Assembly (NCBI RefSeq): GCF_022602565.1
Contig: NZ_JALBCV010000011.1
Span: forward strand, 27,051-91,050
Length of the DNA stretch: 64,000 nucleotides
Origin: Rosenbergiella metrosideri
Lineage (GTDB): Bacteria; Pseudomonadota; Gammaproteobacteria; Enterobacterales; Enterobacteriaceae
Direction of reading: 5' to 3'
A program made the translations under genes and the position numbers. This document shows, one piece after another, positions 1 through 7,954 of the stretch (the stretch's first letter is position 1; the number at the start of each line of letters is the position of its first letter). The notes under the pieces are model-generated. The model saw only the letters and a list, made by a program, of their open reading frames with translations. It had not been told where the DNA came from and did no database searches.

Positions 1-83
1 CAAAGCAAGTGACCTGGTTAACGTTGCCAATATGCGCCACCTTTGGATTTTGCCTGAACCGCTGCCGTTCGCATGGAGAAGTG

Positions 84-560
84 ATGACAAACGAACAGAT
101 TAAGCAAATCTTCCTTGCTAACGGCTTCACTGAGAAGCCGCAAGCTGGTGGACATACCGATTTAAACCCTTACGTCTATGACGCCGCTAGGGCGCTTATA
201 GAAGCCGATAGGGAAAATAGTAAACCCACATTTACTAATCGGGAAGAAATCAGACAAGCCGTTGTTACCATGTCAAAAGCTGTATATCTCTACTATAGAA
301 GCCTTCCTGACGGTATAGAGAAAGATGAAGCCTATAGCGTCTACAAAGCCTTGGGTTTTTTGCGTTTTTCCACGGTGGCTAAAGAGTTTATTGAAGCCAT
401 CAATCCACGGACAAGCGTTAAAGATGACATTATAAAAATCACCAATCTGTTAGCGGAAAACGAATGGGCTGAGCATATTGCCAATACGCCATTAGGCCAA
501 CGCCTTGAAGGGCAGATAACAGACATGATTAACCGCTTTAACGGGAGTAGTGACGAATGA
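84..560 (+). CDS. hypothetical phage accessory protein
   Basis: The 158-residue product is not recognised. The start at 84 is preferred over an upstream in-frame start at 9 because GGAGAAG lies just before it. The N-terminus (MTNEQIKQIFLANGF, then DLNPYVYDAARALIEA) resembles the opening of many small early proteins of lambdoid and P1-like phages. The remainder is helical and soluble with no membrane segment. The stop overlaps the next start by four bases (ATGA), so it is the first visible gene of an operon that runs to about 3.0 kb. Confidence 0.7.
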   Translation: MTNEQIKQIFLANGFTEKPQAGGHTDLNPYVYDAARALIEADRENSKPTFTNREEIRQAVVTMSKAVYLYYRSLPDGIEKDEAYSVYKALGFLRFSTVAKEFIEAINPRTSVKDDIIKITNLLAENEWAEHIANTPLGQRLEGQITDMINRFNGSSDE

Positions 561-1066
561 TTGCATTAACACAAGAGAAGCGGCAAAAGAGAATTGACTG
601 GCTAAAGGGCCGCATCTCCAGCATGGAACAGTGCCGAGATGAAATCCCATTTGGCTTGAGCGAAGATGAATCGATGGAGCTTTCTGCTTATAAGGATTCA
701 TTGTCATCACTAACGGCTGGTAAGCTATCAAAAGATGCATCTGAATCTTTAATTGCGATGGTTGAATATTCCCTTTCTCACAGAATATGTATGGGGATGG
801 ATGAAGGGTTTAAGTCTTTCGACCCAGTGGTCGAGCATGACTTTGTGCAAGAAATACGAGACTTTATTGCTTCTGGAGATAGTTTCTTCACCGCCCCGCC
901 AGTGCCGGAGATTAAGTTGCCAGATGATGATCTGTGTGAAGAGGGATTAAAGAAGCACGGCTTAAGAACAAAATCAGAAGGTATTAGCCAGCTTTCTGAT
1001 GGGTTTAGGTGTGGCTTTGCATGGCATGAGAACGAAATCAAACGCCTAAACGGATTGGGGGAGTGA
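557..1066 (+). CDS. hypothetical phage protein, Ea22-like C-terminus
   Basis: This 169-residue protein has a charged helical N-terminal half and ends with a pattern (LSDGFRCGFAWHENEIKRL) common at the C-terminus of Ea22-like early proteins of lambdoid phages. It is translationally coupled to the gene before it by the ATGA overlap. No catalytic motif is visible. The role is unknown; the Ea22 comparison rests only on the terminal pattern. Confidence 0.65.
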   Translation: MIALTQEKRQKRIDWLKGRISSMEQCRDEIPFGLSEDESMELSAYKDSLSSLTAGKLSKDASESLIAMVEYSLSHRICMGMDEGFKSFDPVVEHDFVQEIRDFIASGDSFFTAPPVPEIKLPDDDLCEEGLKKHGLRTKSEGISQLSDGFRCGFAWHENEIKRLNGLGE

Positions 1067-1067
1067 T

Positions 1068-1280
1068 ATGAAAACTCAGATGCAATTAGCCAACCGCGCG
1101 TGGCGTGTTGAAACAAAAGCTATTGGTTGGGATAAGGGGTGGAAAAAAGGCCGTAAGGGGTGGAGGACTTTTTGTAGAGAAAATGCAGAGGTAACGGCCC
1201 AAGAAAGTCATGAATACTTCGACTCACAGGAAGCCGCGAATGATGCAGTTCGCGAAGAAATTAGTGAATGGACACCTTAA
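1068..1280 (+). CDS. small basic hypothetical protein
   Basis: A 70-residue protein rich in Lys and Trp (WDKGWKKGRKGWRTFCRE), starting one base after the preceding stop, with GGGGGAG as a strong ribosome site. The basic tryptophan-rich core suggests nucleic-acid binding, but I do not recognise the family. It overlaps the next gene by about 13 bases if that gene starts at 1268. Confidence 0.6.
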   Translation: MKTQMQLANRAWRVETKAIGWDKGWKKGRKGWRTFCRENAEVTAQESHEYFDSQEAANDAVREEISEWTP

Positions 1281-2008
1281 CCATGAATGACGATCGCAAG
1301 CGTTACCTGAATAAAATCCGCAAACTAATGAATCTGGCCAACAACACAAGCAGTCCCGCTGAGGCTGCAAGTGCTCTCTCAAAAGCCCAAGCATTTATGC
1401 GTGAGCATGGCTACAGTGAGTCAGAGGTGCAATTCTCAGAGATTAGCACCAGCGAGACCAAGTCAGCTCCTAGTAACGCGGAGAAGCTACCTAAGTATAT
1501 GACTATCTTAATAGCCTCAGTTGAGAAAGCTATGGGAGTGAAGGCACTAATTAGGTGGCGAATCACTGACGCTGGACACGCTAAAAGAGTTATTAAATTT
1601 TATGGGCTAGATCGCCGCGATGTAACGGCGGCGTATGTCTTCGATGTGCTGACCCGCTTAATAAAAAAAGCACGTAAAGAATTCCAATCAACATACTGTC
1701 CCTTCATGAATTCAGCTCAAAAATCACGAGCCGCTAATCAGTTCTGCGATGGATGGGCGTCAGGCGTTTATTATGCAATCAGTGAATTTATTGTGCCTGA
1801 CGAACAAATCGAAAAGATGGATGCTTATACTGAGTCTTTGCGTAGGGATGGCCTAGAGGTTGCTAAGGAGCAGCGAGAACAGTCCCAAAAAGGGCGTAAA
1901 GACTCAGCCTATAAATTCCTTGGCTATGTAGAGGGAAAAAAAGCGGCAATATTTCAAGGCGTTGATGGTGGCAAGACTGTAACGCCTCAGTTAGCTGGTG
2001 GAACGTGA
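1268..2008 (+). CDS. DUF2786 family protein
   Basis: The N-terminus (KRYLNKIRKLMNLANNTSSPAEAASALSKAQAFM) is the DUF2786 signature seen in many phage and plasmid proteins of unknown function. The full length is 246 residues from 1268; an alternative ATG at 1283 gives 241, and neither has a good ribosome site. The C-terminal half is basic and ends in a glycine-rich stretch. It lies in the early accessory operon. No biochemical role is established for the family. Confidence 0.75.
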   Translation: MDTLTMNDDRKRYLNKIRKLMNLANNTSSPAEAASALSKAQAFMREHGYSESEVQFSEISTSETKSAPSNAEKLPKYMTILIASVEKAMGVKALIRWRITDAGHAKRVIKFYGLDRRDVTAAYVFDVLTRLIKKARKEFQSTYCPFMNSAQKSRAANQFCDGWASGVYYAISEFIVPDEQIEKMDAYTESLRRDGLEVAKEQREQSQKGRKDSAYKFLGYVEGKKAAIFQGVDGGKTVTPQLAGGT

Positions 2009-2010
2009 CC

Positions 2011-2484
2011 ATGGAGCCGCAAATACTTGATATGTGTTGCGGCTCTCGTATGTTCTGGCTCGACAAAGACGATCCTCGCGTCATGTTCTGCGATGTGAGA
2101 GCCGAAACACACGAAATGCCCGACAGAAAACCCCTTACCATTTCCCCTGATATTATCGCCGATTTTCGTAACCTTCCTTTCCCTGATGAATCATTCTGGC
2201 AAGTGGTATTCGACCCACCCCACTTATTGCGCGCTGGCATAAACGGTTGGATGCGCAAAAAGTATGGCCAGCTCGATAAAGAAACGTGGCCAGAAGATAT
2301 AAAGCAGGGTTTCAAAGAGGCTTTCAGGGTACTCAAGCCCAACGGCACATTGATTTTCAAGTGGAACGAAACTCAGATCCGGATAAGCCAGATCCTTCCT
2401 CTTACCGAGTTTAATCCTACCGTATGGCAGCGTACCGGTAAGGGCGATAAAACTCATTGGATTTTGTTTATTAAACCAGAATAG
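2011..2484 (+). CDS. SAM-dependent methyltransferase-like protein
   Basis: The 157-residue product begins ILDMCCGSRMFW, a compact motif I-like opening, and carries FDPPHLL, similar to the (N/D)PP(Y/F/H) catalytic motif of amino-methyltransferases, followed by a typical AFRVLKPNGTLIFKW strand. Related small phage proteins are annotated as class I SAM methyltransferases; the substrate is unknown. ATG 2011 is preferred to the in-frame GTG at 2005, which overlaps the previous stop. It may modify DNA or a small molecule; I infer only the fold. Confidence 0.7.
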   Translation: MEPQILDMCCGSRMFWLDKDDPRVMFCDVRAETHEMPDRKPLTISPDIIADFRNLPFPDESFWQVVFDPPHLLRAGINGWMRKKYGQLDKETWPEDIKQGFKEAFRVLKPNGTLIFKWNETQIRISQILPLTEFNPTVWQRTGKGDKTHWILFIKPE

Positions 2485-2490
2485 GCACCC

Positions 2491-3012
2491 ATGGACAGAA
2501 AAGAACTACTCCAAAAGGCGCATAAGCGCCTTTCTACATTGCGCGGTATGAGAAAGTATGGGAATGACGGCACCTGTATGCCCCGTGGTGGCGTTCGGGA
2601 GCAATACGATACTGATATTGCCCTAATGGAAGCCGCAATTGCTCACTTGAAGTTACGGCCACTTAGCGAGATTAAAACTACGCTGGTGAATAATGACGAG
2701 GCAGCTAAAGAAGTTATAGAAACAGCGCGCCTAATAATACCTCATGCCACCCCTGGCGATTGGTGGATGGACAGCCACGGCACCGCCCTTGTGTCGTTTG
2801 CTGACTCAGACATGAGAACCATATTTAGACCAATTGACGCAAGGGAAAAGCCCCACAGGCATGAAGCCACAGGAAGGCTGTCACATTGGGAAAATGACGC
2901 AGACGCCTCTTGGATCGTGTTAATGCAGCCTCGCAACGTCAAGCTGTTATTAGACGAGATAGAACAGCTGCAATCGAAAGTCTCAGAGCTAGAATCTCAA
3001 CTGCCTAAATAA
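2491..3012 (+). CDS. Ea22-like protein
   Basis: The 173-residue protein has a helical N-terminus and a C-terminal part (GDWWMDSHGTALVS, then ENDADASWIVLMQPRNVKLLLDEIEQL) characteristic of the Ea22/Ead family of phage early-region proteins. It ends in a short coiled coil of heptad leucines. Function in the family is unknown. It is the last gene before a fresh promoter at 3052. Confidence 0.7.
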   Translation: MDRKELLQKAHKRLSTLRGMRKYGNDGTCMPRGGVREQYDTDIALMEAAIAHLKLRPLSEIKTTLVNNDEAAKEVIETARLIIPHATPGDWWMDSHGTALVSFADSDMRTIFRPIDAREKPHRHEATGRLSHWENDADASWIVLMQPRNVKLLLDEIEQLQSKVSELESQLPK

Positions 3013-3051
3013 CATAACCCCCTCTTTTTCATTCTTATTTCACCCTTTTCG

Positions 3052-3091
3052 TTGACTTAATCACCCCTGTAAATATAGTATATACATACTA
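3052..3091 (+). promoter_or_regulatory. sigma70-type promoter with overlapping palindromic operator
   Basis: TTGACT and TATAGT are separated by 16 bp (3052-3057 and 3074-3079). A perfect interrupted palindrome, TAGTAT-atac-ATACTA (3076-3091), covers the -10 box, so a repressor bound there would block the promoter. It would drive the two small genes that start at 3109. The repressor is not identifiable here. Confidence 0.6.
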
Positions 3092-3108
3092 CTTACTGAG
3101 GCTAAAAG

Positions 3109-3354
3109 ATGAACTATATCAACGAAGAAACTCGTACAGAGTCGTTACGCAAACTAGCGGAGGGTGAATCAATCCTTCTTGCCCCTTACCAGGGAAATAC
3201 CTACGCAAGAGAATCCGCTTCAATTAAATCAACAGGCGCGCGTCTTGGCGTGTTGTTCATAATCAAGAAAGCATTAGTCGTTGTCGAAGATGAAGCACCG
3301 TTTGCAATGATCCGTGTCACGCACGGCGGCCCAATTAAGAAACAAGAGGCATAA
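3109..3354 (+). CDS. small hypothetical protein
   Basis: An 81-residue protein with an N-terminal ESLRKLAEGES helix and a mixed alpha/beta remainder. It is the first gene behind the promoter-operator at 3052-3091 and is probably co-transcribed with the gene at 3356. It resembles small phage regulatory proteins in size and composition but carries no recognisable domain. Confidence 0.6.
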   Translation: MNYINEETRTESLRKLAEGESILLAPYQGNTYARESASIKSTGARLGVLFIIKKALVVVEDEAPFAMIRVTHGGPIKKQEA

Positions 3355-3355
3355 A

Positions 3356-3556
3356 ATGGCTAAAGGTTTTGAAGCATTATCGACAGTAGCAAACAGCCTT
3401 GAACAACAAATATGGGCCGCTGCAGAGAACAACAGTGATGTAGCATTAGAAATACTCGCTAATCTTGCAATGAGGACGATGCTACGCGCTGAAAGTGAAG
3501 ATGCAGAGCTAGAATTCCTCGGAATGAAGGTACAAATCACGCTCGAAGTAGAATAG
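3356..3556 (+). CDS. small hypothetical acidic protein
   Basis: The 66-residue start at 3356 is chosen because AAGAGGC precedes it at good spacing; an upstream in-frame start would overlap the previous gene deeply. The product is helical and acidic (MRTMLRAESEDAELEFLG). The function is unknown. Confidence 0.6.
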   Translation: MAKGFEALSTVANSLEQQIWAAAENNSDVALEILANLAMRTMLRAESEDAELEFLGMKVQITLEVE

Positions 3557-3693
3557 TTACGTACCACAAGTCGCCTAGTTCGGTGCTTTGAGAGTGATAC
3601 AGGAAGCGAACCCCTTATGCCCTCAAGTGCCGAGCTAAATTAAAAACCCCTTCTTTATTTTTATTACCCCACAAGCACAAACGAGAATACCCC

Positions 3694-4404
3694 ATGAAAG
3701 CAATCCTTACGCCGGACATATCACCGGCGATGGGGCTTGTTATATTCAAGCCTAGCAAAGAACTATTACCCCTATTCGAGAATGGCCGCGTGGTCATTTC
3801 ACCTGAATTGCCCCACTTAAAGAATGTCGCTAGTGGTCCTATCCCCCACGCTAAGCAACCTCTCGCAATTAAGCGCGGTTTATCGTCATTCTTTGCAGCT
3901 GACGAGGTGATCAAAAAACTAGGTGGCGTAGGGATGTTGGTTCAGTACGTTAAAGGGTTGGCCCAAGGTCAGTGCCAAGCAACAGAAGAAGATGAAGATA
4001 AGTATCATTTTAAATATTTCTGCGAACTGCATACGGAATGTGGCGTTGTCTGGCTATGCCACCACCATGATAACCACTATCGAGATAACGGCGCGACTGA
4101 GGCACTTAACGAGCTCGCACAGACACAGCGCATAGAGTGGATTATCTCACGCATTATCCAGGCATTAGGCAAGGACCCCGATCACACGCTCTCACTGCAA
4201 GAGCTATGCTGGTGGGCTTTTACTCACGGTGCGGCGCACTTTCTTTCTGATTACGTTTTACGTGAAGCAGCCGGTACCGCAACACGAATGGAAGCGATTA
4301 AGAGCGAGTATAAAGAATCAGAATTAATCGTTGATTCATACGACCAGAATTACACCTATCTTGCCGATTGCTGCAGTCAATACACCGCCCACCAGCCAGA
4401 ATAA
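3694..4404 (+). CDS. hypothetical Cys/His-rich phage protein
   Basis: This 236-residue protein has a central Cys/His cluster (CELHTECGVVWLCHHHDNHY, about residues 110-129) that could bind zinc, followed by a helical region with tryptophans. Similar proteins occur in early regions of enteric phages without assigned function. It stands alone after a 137-bp gap in which I see no clear promoter. The family is not recognised; the metal-binding idea is inference. Confidence 0.6.
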   Translation: MKAILTPDISPAMGLVIFKPSKELLPLFENGRVVISPELPHLKNVASGPIPHAKQPLAIKRGLSSFFAADEVIKKLGGVGMLVQYVKGLAQGQCQATEEDEDKYHFKYFCELHTECGVVWLCHHHDNHYRDNGATEALNELAQTQRIEWIISRIIQALGKDPDHTLSLQELCWWAFTHGAAHFLSDYVLREAAGTATRMEAIKSEYKESELIVDSYDQNYTYLADCCSQYTAHQPE

Positions 4405-4436
4405 CTAAGGAGCCGGAGCAATCCGGCCATATAACC

Positions 4437-5072
4437 ATGAAAAACAGATTTTACCTTTCTTGCCAGCGCGACAACGTAGGCGGCAACATGGCGTTTCACG
4501 GTCAAAACGGCCAGGGCTACCACACGAACATAGACAAGGCCCATGTTTACACGCGTGAAGAAGCACAGCGCGCGTGGGAGTTAGGGCGAGACTTTGATGT
4601 ACCTATCAGTGCCGATCATGTTGATACTCTCACGGTATGGCGCGTAGACCATCAATACATTCCTTGTGAAAACCTGCTAGTGGATGGGTGCGATCAGTAT
4701 GTCGCGTTCGTCAAAGGCTCATGGAACGGTAACGATGTGTATTGGCTCACTGATTATCGAACCAGTGACGATTTTTCAAAGGTGAAAGTATTCAGTCAGC
4801 CTGATTTAAGCGATACAGAATTGGTATGGATGCCGTATAGCGTGGCGAATGAGCAAAAGCGGCGCACCTTTGACGTGAGTAACTATTCGCCCAGGAAGAT
4901 GACACAAGGCGCAGGGATTAAGATACCCGGACACGTTAAAAGAGCTAAGAATCGCAAGAAGAATCCCCTCTGCCGTATCAATTGCCCTGATTGTGGCCGT
5001 ATCAATTGGCAGGAGCATGATTATCACTTTGAAGGGTGCAGGAACATGGATTGCGAGGCACGCCGGTTTTAG
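4437..5072 (+). CDS. hypothetical protein with C-terminal zinc-ribbon-like cysteines
   Basis: The start at 4437 (211 residues) is preferred over in-frame starts inside the previous gene. The middle contains a YWLTDYRTSDDFSKV region, and the C-terminus has CRINCPDCGRINW and CRNMDCEARRF, a plausible zinc ribbon. The gene ends at a bidirectional hairpin shared with the opposite-strand toxin operon. The function is unknown. Confidence 0.6.
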   Translation: MKNRFYLSCQRDNVGGNMAFHGQNGQGYHTNIDKAHVYTREEAQRAWELGRDFDVPISADHVDTLTVWRVDHQYIPCENLLVDGCDQYVAFVKGSWNGNDVYWLTDYRTSDDFSKVKVFSQPDLSDTELVWMPYSVANEQKRRTFDVSNYSPRKMTQGAGIKIPGHVKRAKNRKKNPLCRINCPDCGRINWQEHDYHFEGCRNMDCEARRF

Positions 5073-5094
5073 TATCAAACAACCATCAAACAAA

Positions 5095-5116
5095 AAGGGC
5101 GCATACAGCGCCCTTC
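5095..5116. terminator. bidirectional hairpin between convergent operons
   Basis: AAGGGCGC and GCGCCCTT form an eight-base stem around a short loop, lying between the plus-strand gene ending at 5072 and the minus-strand toxin ending at 5126. Both flanks are weakly A/T-rich rather than long U-runs, so termination strength is uncertain. Confidence 0.55.
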
Positions 5117-5125
5117 ACTTCTTAA

Positions 5126-5449
5126 CTATTTAACTAACTTTATGTCTTGCGTTCGATGGCGTTTTTGTTCGGTATAGAAGTTTTCATGCGATCCGAAGCT
5201 GAGTAAATAAAGCTCAAGCTTTCCCTCATTAAAACTATACCCAAGCAAACACTGACGCCCTTTTAAGTCAAACTTATAGACTCGAAGGTAGGATAAATCA
5301 CCCTTCTTTCTCTCACCTGCAGTTGGATTGTCTATAACAAAATCAATTGCATCTTCTACAACGGCGCACTCGTTATCAGGTAGTTTCGATAAAGCCTTTT
5401 CAAATCGGCGGCTTTGAAATACCTCAAGTGCGTTTTGTTCTCCTGACAT
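5126..5449 (-). CDS. RelE/ParE-family toxin
   Basis: The 107-residue protein has the RelE/ParE layout: an N-terminal helical hairpin (RFEKALSKLPDNECAVVEDAIDFVI) and a beta-sheet core with RVYKFDLKGRQCLLGYSF and ELYLLSFGSHENFY. Related toxins pair with ParD-like antitoxins, as here, and act on mRNA at the ribosome or on gyrase; the target cannot be told from sequence. The start overlaps the antitoxin end by 26 bases, so the pair is coupled. Confidence 0.8.
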   Translation of the reverse strand: MSGEQNALEVFQSRRFEKALSKLPDNECAVVEDAIDFVIDNPTAGERKKGDLSYLRVYKFDLKGRQCLLGYSFNEGKLELYLLSFGSHENFYTEQKRHRTQDIKLVK

Positions 5450-5654
5450 ACCGAGTCCCTAAAGAATGTTCTAGCTCTTGCTTAGCGAGTAGCGTTTCCA
5501 TTACGAATTCATAGGTAAGATCGGGGTTTTCCTCAAGGATTTTACCAATGCTCGCCCAATGCTCAATTTGCTTAGGAACGCTACGCTTAGCAACGCCAGC
5601 ATGGATTTTGATTGATTCTACAAAGTCATCGTCTAAACGGATGCTAGTAGCCAT
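5424..5654 (-). CDS. ParD-like antitoxin
   Basis: The start is placed at 5654, where MATSIRLDDDFVESIKIHA begins the ribbon-helix-helix of the ParD-like family; an upstream in-frame extension to 5762 is not family-like. The 76-residue protein ends in a flexible basic tail that should wrap the toxin. It precedes the RelE-family toxin, the usual antitoxin-first order, and probably autorepresses the operon. It stabilises the element by post-segregational killing or blocks competing phages. Confidence 0.8.
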   Translation of the reverse strand: MATSIRLDDDFVESIKIHAGVAKRSVPKQIEHWASIGKILEENPDLTYEFVMETLLAKQELEHSLGTRYVRRTKRT

Positions 5655-5820
5655 AAGGTGCCTCTCGTGTTCTAAAACTGCTCTGATTAAATTTAAAATT
5701 AAAATGATTACTGGAAATACCAGGACATGAGGGTAAGTACAAAATACCCCCATATGCGACAATATGCAACAAAATGCAGCGCTGACTTAAATCTAAAATC
5801 AACAAAATATCGGCGGTTCA

Positions 5821-5840
5821 TCAAATCTCTAACTTCCTAA
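5821..5840 (+). promoter_or_regulatory. late-promoter element 1
   Basis: TCAAATCTCTAACTTCCTAA lies 52 bp before the start at 5873 and matches the repeated element found at twelve sites upstream of phage operons. A short stem AGCC/GGCT (5844-5847 with 5864-5867) places the GAGG ribosome site in its 3' arm. Confidence 0.7.
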
Positions 5841-5872
5841 TCTAGCCATGCACTCATAAACGAGGCTTAACC

Positions 5873-6502
5873 ATGATCTTAGATTGGCTTATACGCCACA
5901 GTCAGAAGGAAACAGAGAGAATGTCATTAGAAGAACTGCAACCAGAACTACAACCTGAGCCACAGCCAGAACCGCAAGTCGATCCTCAACCGGAACCGCA
6001 GCCTGAACCGCAACCAGAAGCAGAACAAGCCGTTGTGAATGAGCCCACCCCTGCAGAACCTAAAGCCGAAGACGAACAAGGCGACCAGCAATCTAAGCTC
6101 GCTGATGCCCTGGACGCGTTAACGGTCGATAAGGGACAGTTAGCGACTGCATCCTCTATCACTGCAAAAGATGGAAATGCCGCTCTTGCACTGACTTCCC
6201 CAGGTGCGCTAAAGATTGAGGCTCCGCTTCACGAGCAAGGCTTTGCGCAACCTGAATTGGCACCATCACCCGATGGCGAGCACTCGCATAACATTGCTCC
6301 GGCACTGGTAGGTCAGCATACCCATTCTTTGTTCCCGTCCTTGCGCACGTATGCACTCGCCACCGCAAGCGCAGTAGATAAACTGGAAGCAGCCTATAAG
6401 AACCGTATTCTGCATATCCGAAGCATCGTTGAGCATTTAGGCAAAGAAGCCGAGGCAGACGTGCTGGCACTATTCGATAAGCACCCGATCGTTATCGACT
6501 AA
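5873..6502 (+). CDS. proline/glutamate-repeat phage protein, late operon
   Basis: The 209-residue product has an N-terminal low-complexity tract of Pro-Glu-Pro-Gln repeats (about residues 23-50), then a linker, a His-rich middle (GEHSHNIAPALVGQHTHS) and a helical C-terminus. Such repeats often act as extended spacers in virion proteins. It has its own late-promoter element and a GAGG ribosome site, so expression with the virion genes is likely. The function is unknown. Confidence 0.65.
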   Translation: MILDWLIRHSQKETERMSLEELQPELQPEPQPEPQVDPQPEPQPEPQPEAEQAVVNEPTPAEPKAEDEQGDQQSKLADALDALTVDKGQLATASSITAKDGNAALALTSPGALKIEAPLHEQGFAQPELAPSPDGEHSHNIAPALVGQHTHSLFPSLRTYALATASAVDKLEAAYKNRILHIRSIVEHLGKEAEADVLALFDKHPIVID

Positions 6503-6675
6503 TGACCACCAGCCAGAAAGTAGAAGCGCCTATTGATTGGTGTCAGCGCATGATGGATAACGCGAAAGACGGCAACGAGGCGCTAGATTACTTCAACCTC
6601 AAAGAGCGTTGGGTAGGCATCATTAAAGAGGCTAATCAATTGCGCAGTAAGCAGGTAAAAAATGAGTCACCTTGA
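6502..6675 (+). CDS. small protein (57 residues), late operon
   Basis: This ORF starts at the ATG overlapping the previous stop (TAATG) and ends at TGA 6673-6675, overlapping the next gene by 14 bases. The product begins MTTSQKVEAPIDWCQRMM and is helical and charged. Tight coupling on both sides supports it as a real gene. The function is unknown. Confidence 0.65.
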   Translation: MTTSQKVEAPIDWCQRMMDNAKDGNEALDYFNLKERWVGIIKEANQLRSKQVKNESP

Positions 6676-6853
6676 CCGCGTTAAAACTGAAAAAGAGGAA
6701 TTGGAAGTAAAAGCCGGTTCCCTCGCTGTATTTATCTATAAGTCAGAGACTTTTAAGGCATTAAGCACTGAGAAGCAAAATACCTTGAAAGCTCAACTTA
6801 GCGTAATGCAGTCGTATATCTCTATCCTAGAACTACGTTTAACGCAGGGATAG
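6662..6853 (+). CDS. small helical phage protein (crAss001_48-like)
   Basis: The 63-residue protein (DRVKTEKEELEVKAGSLAVFI, then QLSVMQSYISILELRL) matches the two-helix pattern of a very common small phage protein family sometimes labelled crAss001_48-related. The family has no known function. It is the last gene of this late operon, and a terminator follows about 100 bp downstream. Confidence 0.65.
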   Translation: MSHLDRVKTEKEELEVKAGSLAVFIYKSETFKALSTEKQNTLKAQLSVMQSYISILELRLTQG

Positions 6854-6954
6854 GCTTTGGCGTTGTGGAAATAAAGCGAATACTGGAAGCTGAACCAGTT
6901 TAAAAAAAGTTACGGGTGTCATCGCCACCTAGCCACCACAGCAAACATAAACAC

Positions 6955-6998
6955 ACCCGGCAAGCCTCTTAACAATGCTCAAATTGCCGGGTTTTTTA
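6955..6998 (+). terminator. intrinsic terminator
   Basis: ACCCGGCAA at the 5' side pairs with TTGCCGGGT followed by TTTTTTAT. The loop between them is long. It closes the 5873-6853 operon. Confidence 0.75.
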
Positions 6999-7055
6999 TT
7001 TGGTGTAATTCCACCGTTTTAATTCCCCCGAATTCGAGGGAATAGACTATTTTCG

Positions 7056-7074
7056 TGACGTCAGCAATATGGTT
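7056..7074 (+). repeat. 19-bp inverted repeat flanking higBA, copy 1
   Basis: TGACGTCAGCAATATGGTT on the plus strand matches, with one mismatch, the minus-strand sequence at 7807-7825. The two copies bracket the HigBA module in inverted orientation. They could be a recombination or transposition boundary or a shared regulator site. Confidence 0.55.
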
Positions 7075-7080
7075 GGCGGT

Positions 7081-7380
7081 CTATACCTCTAAATCAACCT
7101 TTTGGCCGTTTGGCAGGGAAACGCTAAGAGTGAGTTCCCCATCAAAGCCAGCAATATAGCGCTTAATAGTGGATAATTTAGGGTCATTCCCTATCTTCTC
7201 TACTTTAGCGATTGCAGGTTGTTTTACACCTATCATTTCAGCGAGATCTATCTGAGACACTTCGAGCATTTCACGCAATCTCTGCAAGGTGACTTCTCGA
7301 CGTATCTGCTGGGCTCTTACGTCAACACGAGCTAGACTTTCAGGTGATAGGCCAGCCCTTAATTCTTTTAAGCTAGACAT
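7081..7380 (-). CDS. higA: HigA-type XRE antitoxin
   Basis: The 99-residue protein carries an XRE helix-turn-helix (SQIDLAEMIGVKQPAIAKVE, about residues 43-61) and a C-terminal beta stretch typical of antitoxins that partner Gp49/HigB toxins. It lies two bases after the toxin stop, giving the toxin-first order diagnostic of higBA. It should neutralise HigB and repress the operon through the palindromes at 7751-7789. Confidence 0.85.
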   Translation of the reverse strand: MSSLKELRAGLSPESLARVDVRAQQIRREVTLQRLREMLEVSQIDLAEMIGVKQPAIAKVEKIGNDPKLSTIKRYIAGFDGELTLSVSLPNGQKVDLEV

Positions 7381-7382
7381 AT

Positions 7383-7736
7383 TTACTCCTTAATTTCTTT
7401 TAAATGGTCGTCAAATTCTTGATCAGCCAACTTTATGAGCTCTTTATAAAAAAGCTTTTCGTTTTTTCCTTTCTTGTCGCCAGCGCAGAGAATTATTGCT
7501 TTTCTCTCTGGATCGAACGCAAAACAGATTCTTATCGGGTGTCTGTCTACCTTTAATCGAAGCTCTTTCATGTTTGGGTGCTTGGAGCCATTTAAAGTGT
7601 CGGAATAAGGTCTTCCGAGATTAGGCCCTACCGCTTCAAGCACCGTTAACAACGCCAAAACTTCAATTTTTATGTCATCGTCCTGCGTATCGAACCATGT
7701 TTTGAATGTGTCTCTGTTTTTGACAACCCACTTCAT
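7383..7736 (-). CDS. higB: HigB-type (phage Gp49-like) toxin
   Basis: The 117-residue protein has the DUF891/Gp49 pattern: KTWFDTQDDDIKIEVLALLTVLE, then GRPYSDTLNGSKHPNMKELRL and RICFAFDPERKAIILCAGDKKGK. These are RelE-fold, ribosome-dependent mRNA nucleases. HigBA was first described on plasmid Rts1, which also carries PvuRts1I, a relative of the nuclease at 18962. The toxin is translated first, followed by HigA. Confidence 0.85.
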   Translation of the reverse strand: MKWVVKNRDTFKTWFDTQDDDIKIEVLALLTVLEAVGPNLGRPYSDTLNGSKHPNMKELRLKVDRHPIRICFAFDPERKAIILCAGDKKGKNEKLFYKELIKLADQEFDDHLKEIKE

Positions 7737-7750
7737 TTCAATGACCCTTA

Positions 7751-7789
7751 TATTCCTTGTAGGCTATATTGTATTCCTTATAAGGAATA
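7751..7789. promoter_or_regulatory. higBA operator palindromes
   Basis: A perfect 18-bp palindrome, TATTCCTTATAAGGAATA (7772-7789), and an imperfect copy starting TATTCCTTGTAGG (7751) sit just upstream of the toxin start at 7736. The spacing of about two helical turns suits cooperative binding by HigA. Confidence 0.75.
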
Positions 7790-7799
7790 TATCAAGTCT

Positions 7800-7840
7800 G
7801 TTTTGTAACCATGTTGCTGACGTCAACATGGTTACAAAAC
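7800..7840. repeat. perfect 17-bp inverted repeat
   Basis: Arms 7800-7816 and 7824-7840 are perfect reverse complements around a 7-base centre (CTGACGT). The arms read GTTTTGTAACCATGTTG. There is no U-run, so this is a site or structured RNA rather than an intrinsic terminator. It contains the second copy of the 19-bp repeat that flanks higBA. The rest of the 7841-7953 gap is A-rich and shows no ORF. Confidence 0.75.
7807..7825 (-). repeat. 19-bp inverted repeat flanking higBA, copy 2
   Basis: The minus strand reads TGACGTCAGCAACATGGTT, one mismatch from 7056-7074. It lies within the larger hairpin at 7800-7840, upstream of the higBA promoter. Confidence 0.55.
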
Positions 7841-7954
7841 CGCAAATAATCGACACGTACTCCTGATGTGTCGAAGCCAAGTACACGCAAAGCCCCTTCC
7901 TGCCTCACTTTCTGCCCCGAAAAAAAATAAAAAAATTCTTGACCGCGTTTTCAC

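Noticed and set aside
2011..2484. Restriction-modification methylase
   Set aside because: Too short, with no target recognition domain and no neighbouring nuclease; only a methyltransferase-like fold is claimed.
5873..6502. TonB-like protein because of the Pro-Glu-Pro-Gln tract
   Set aside because: There is no N-terminal membrane anchor and no TonB C-terminal domain; the repeat alone is low complexity.
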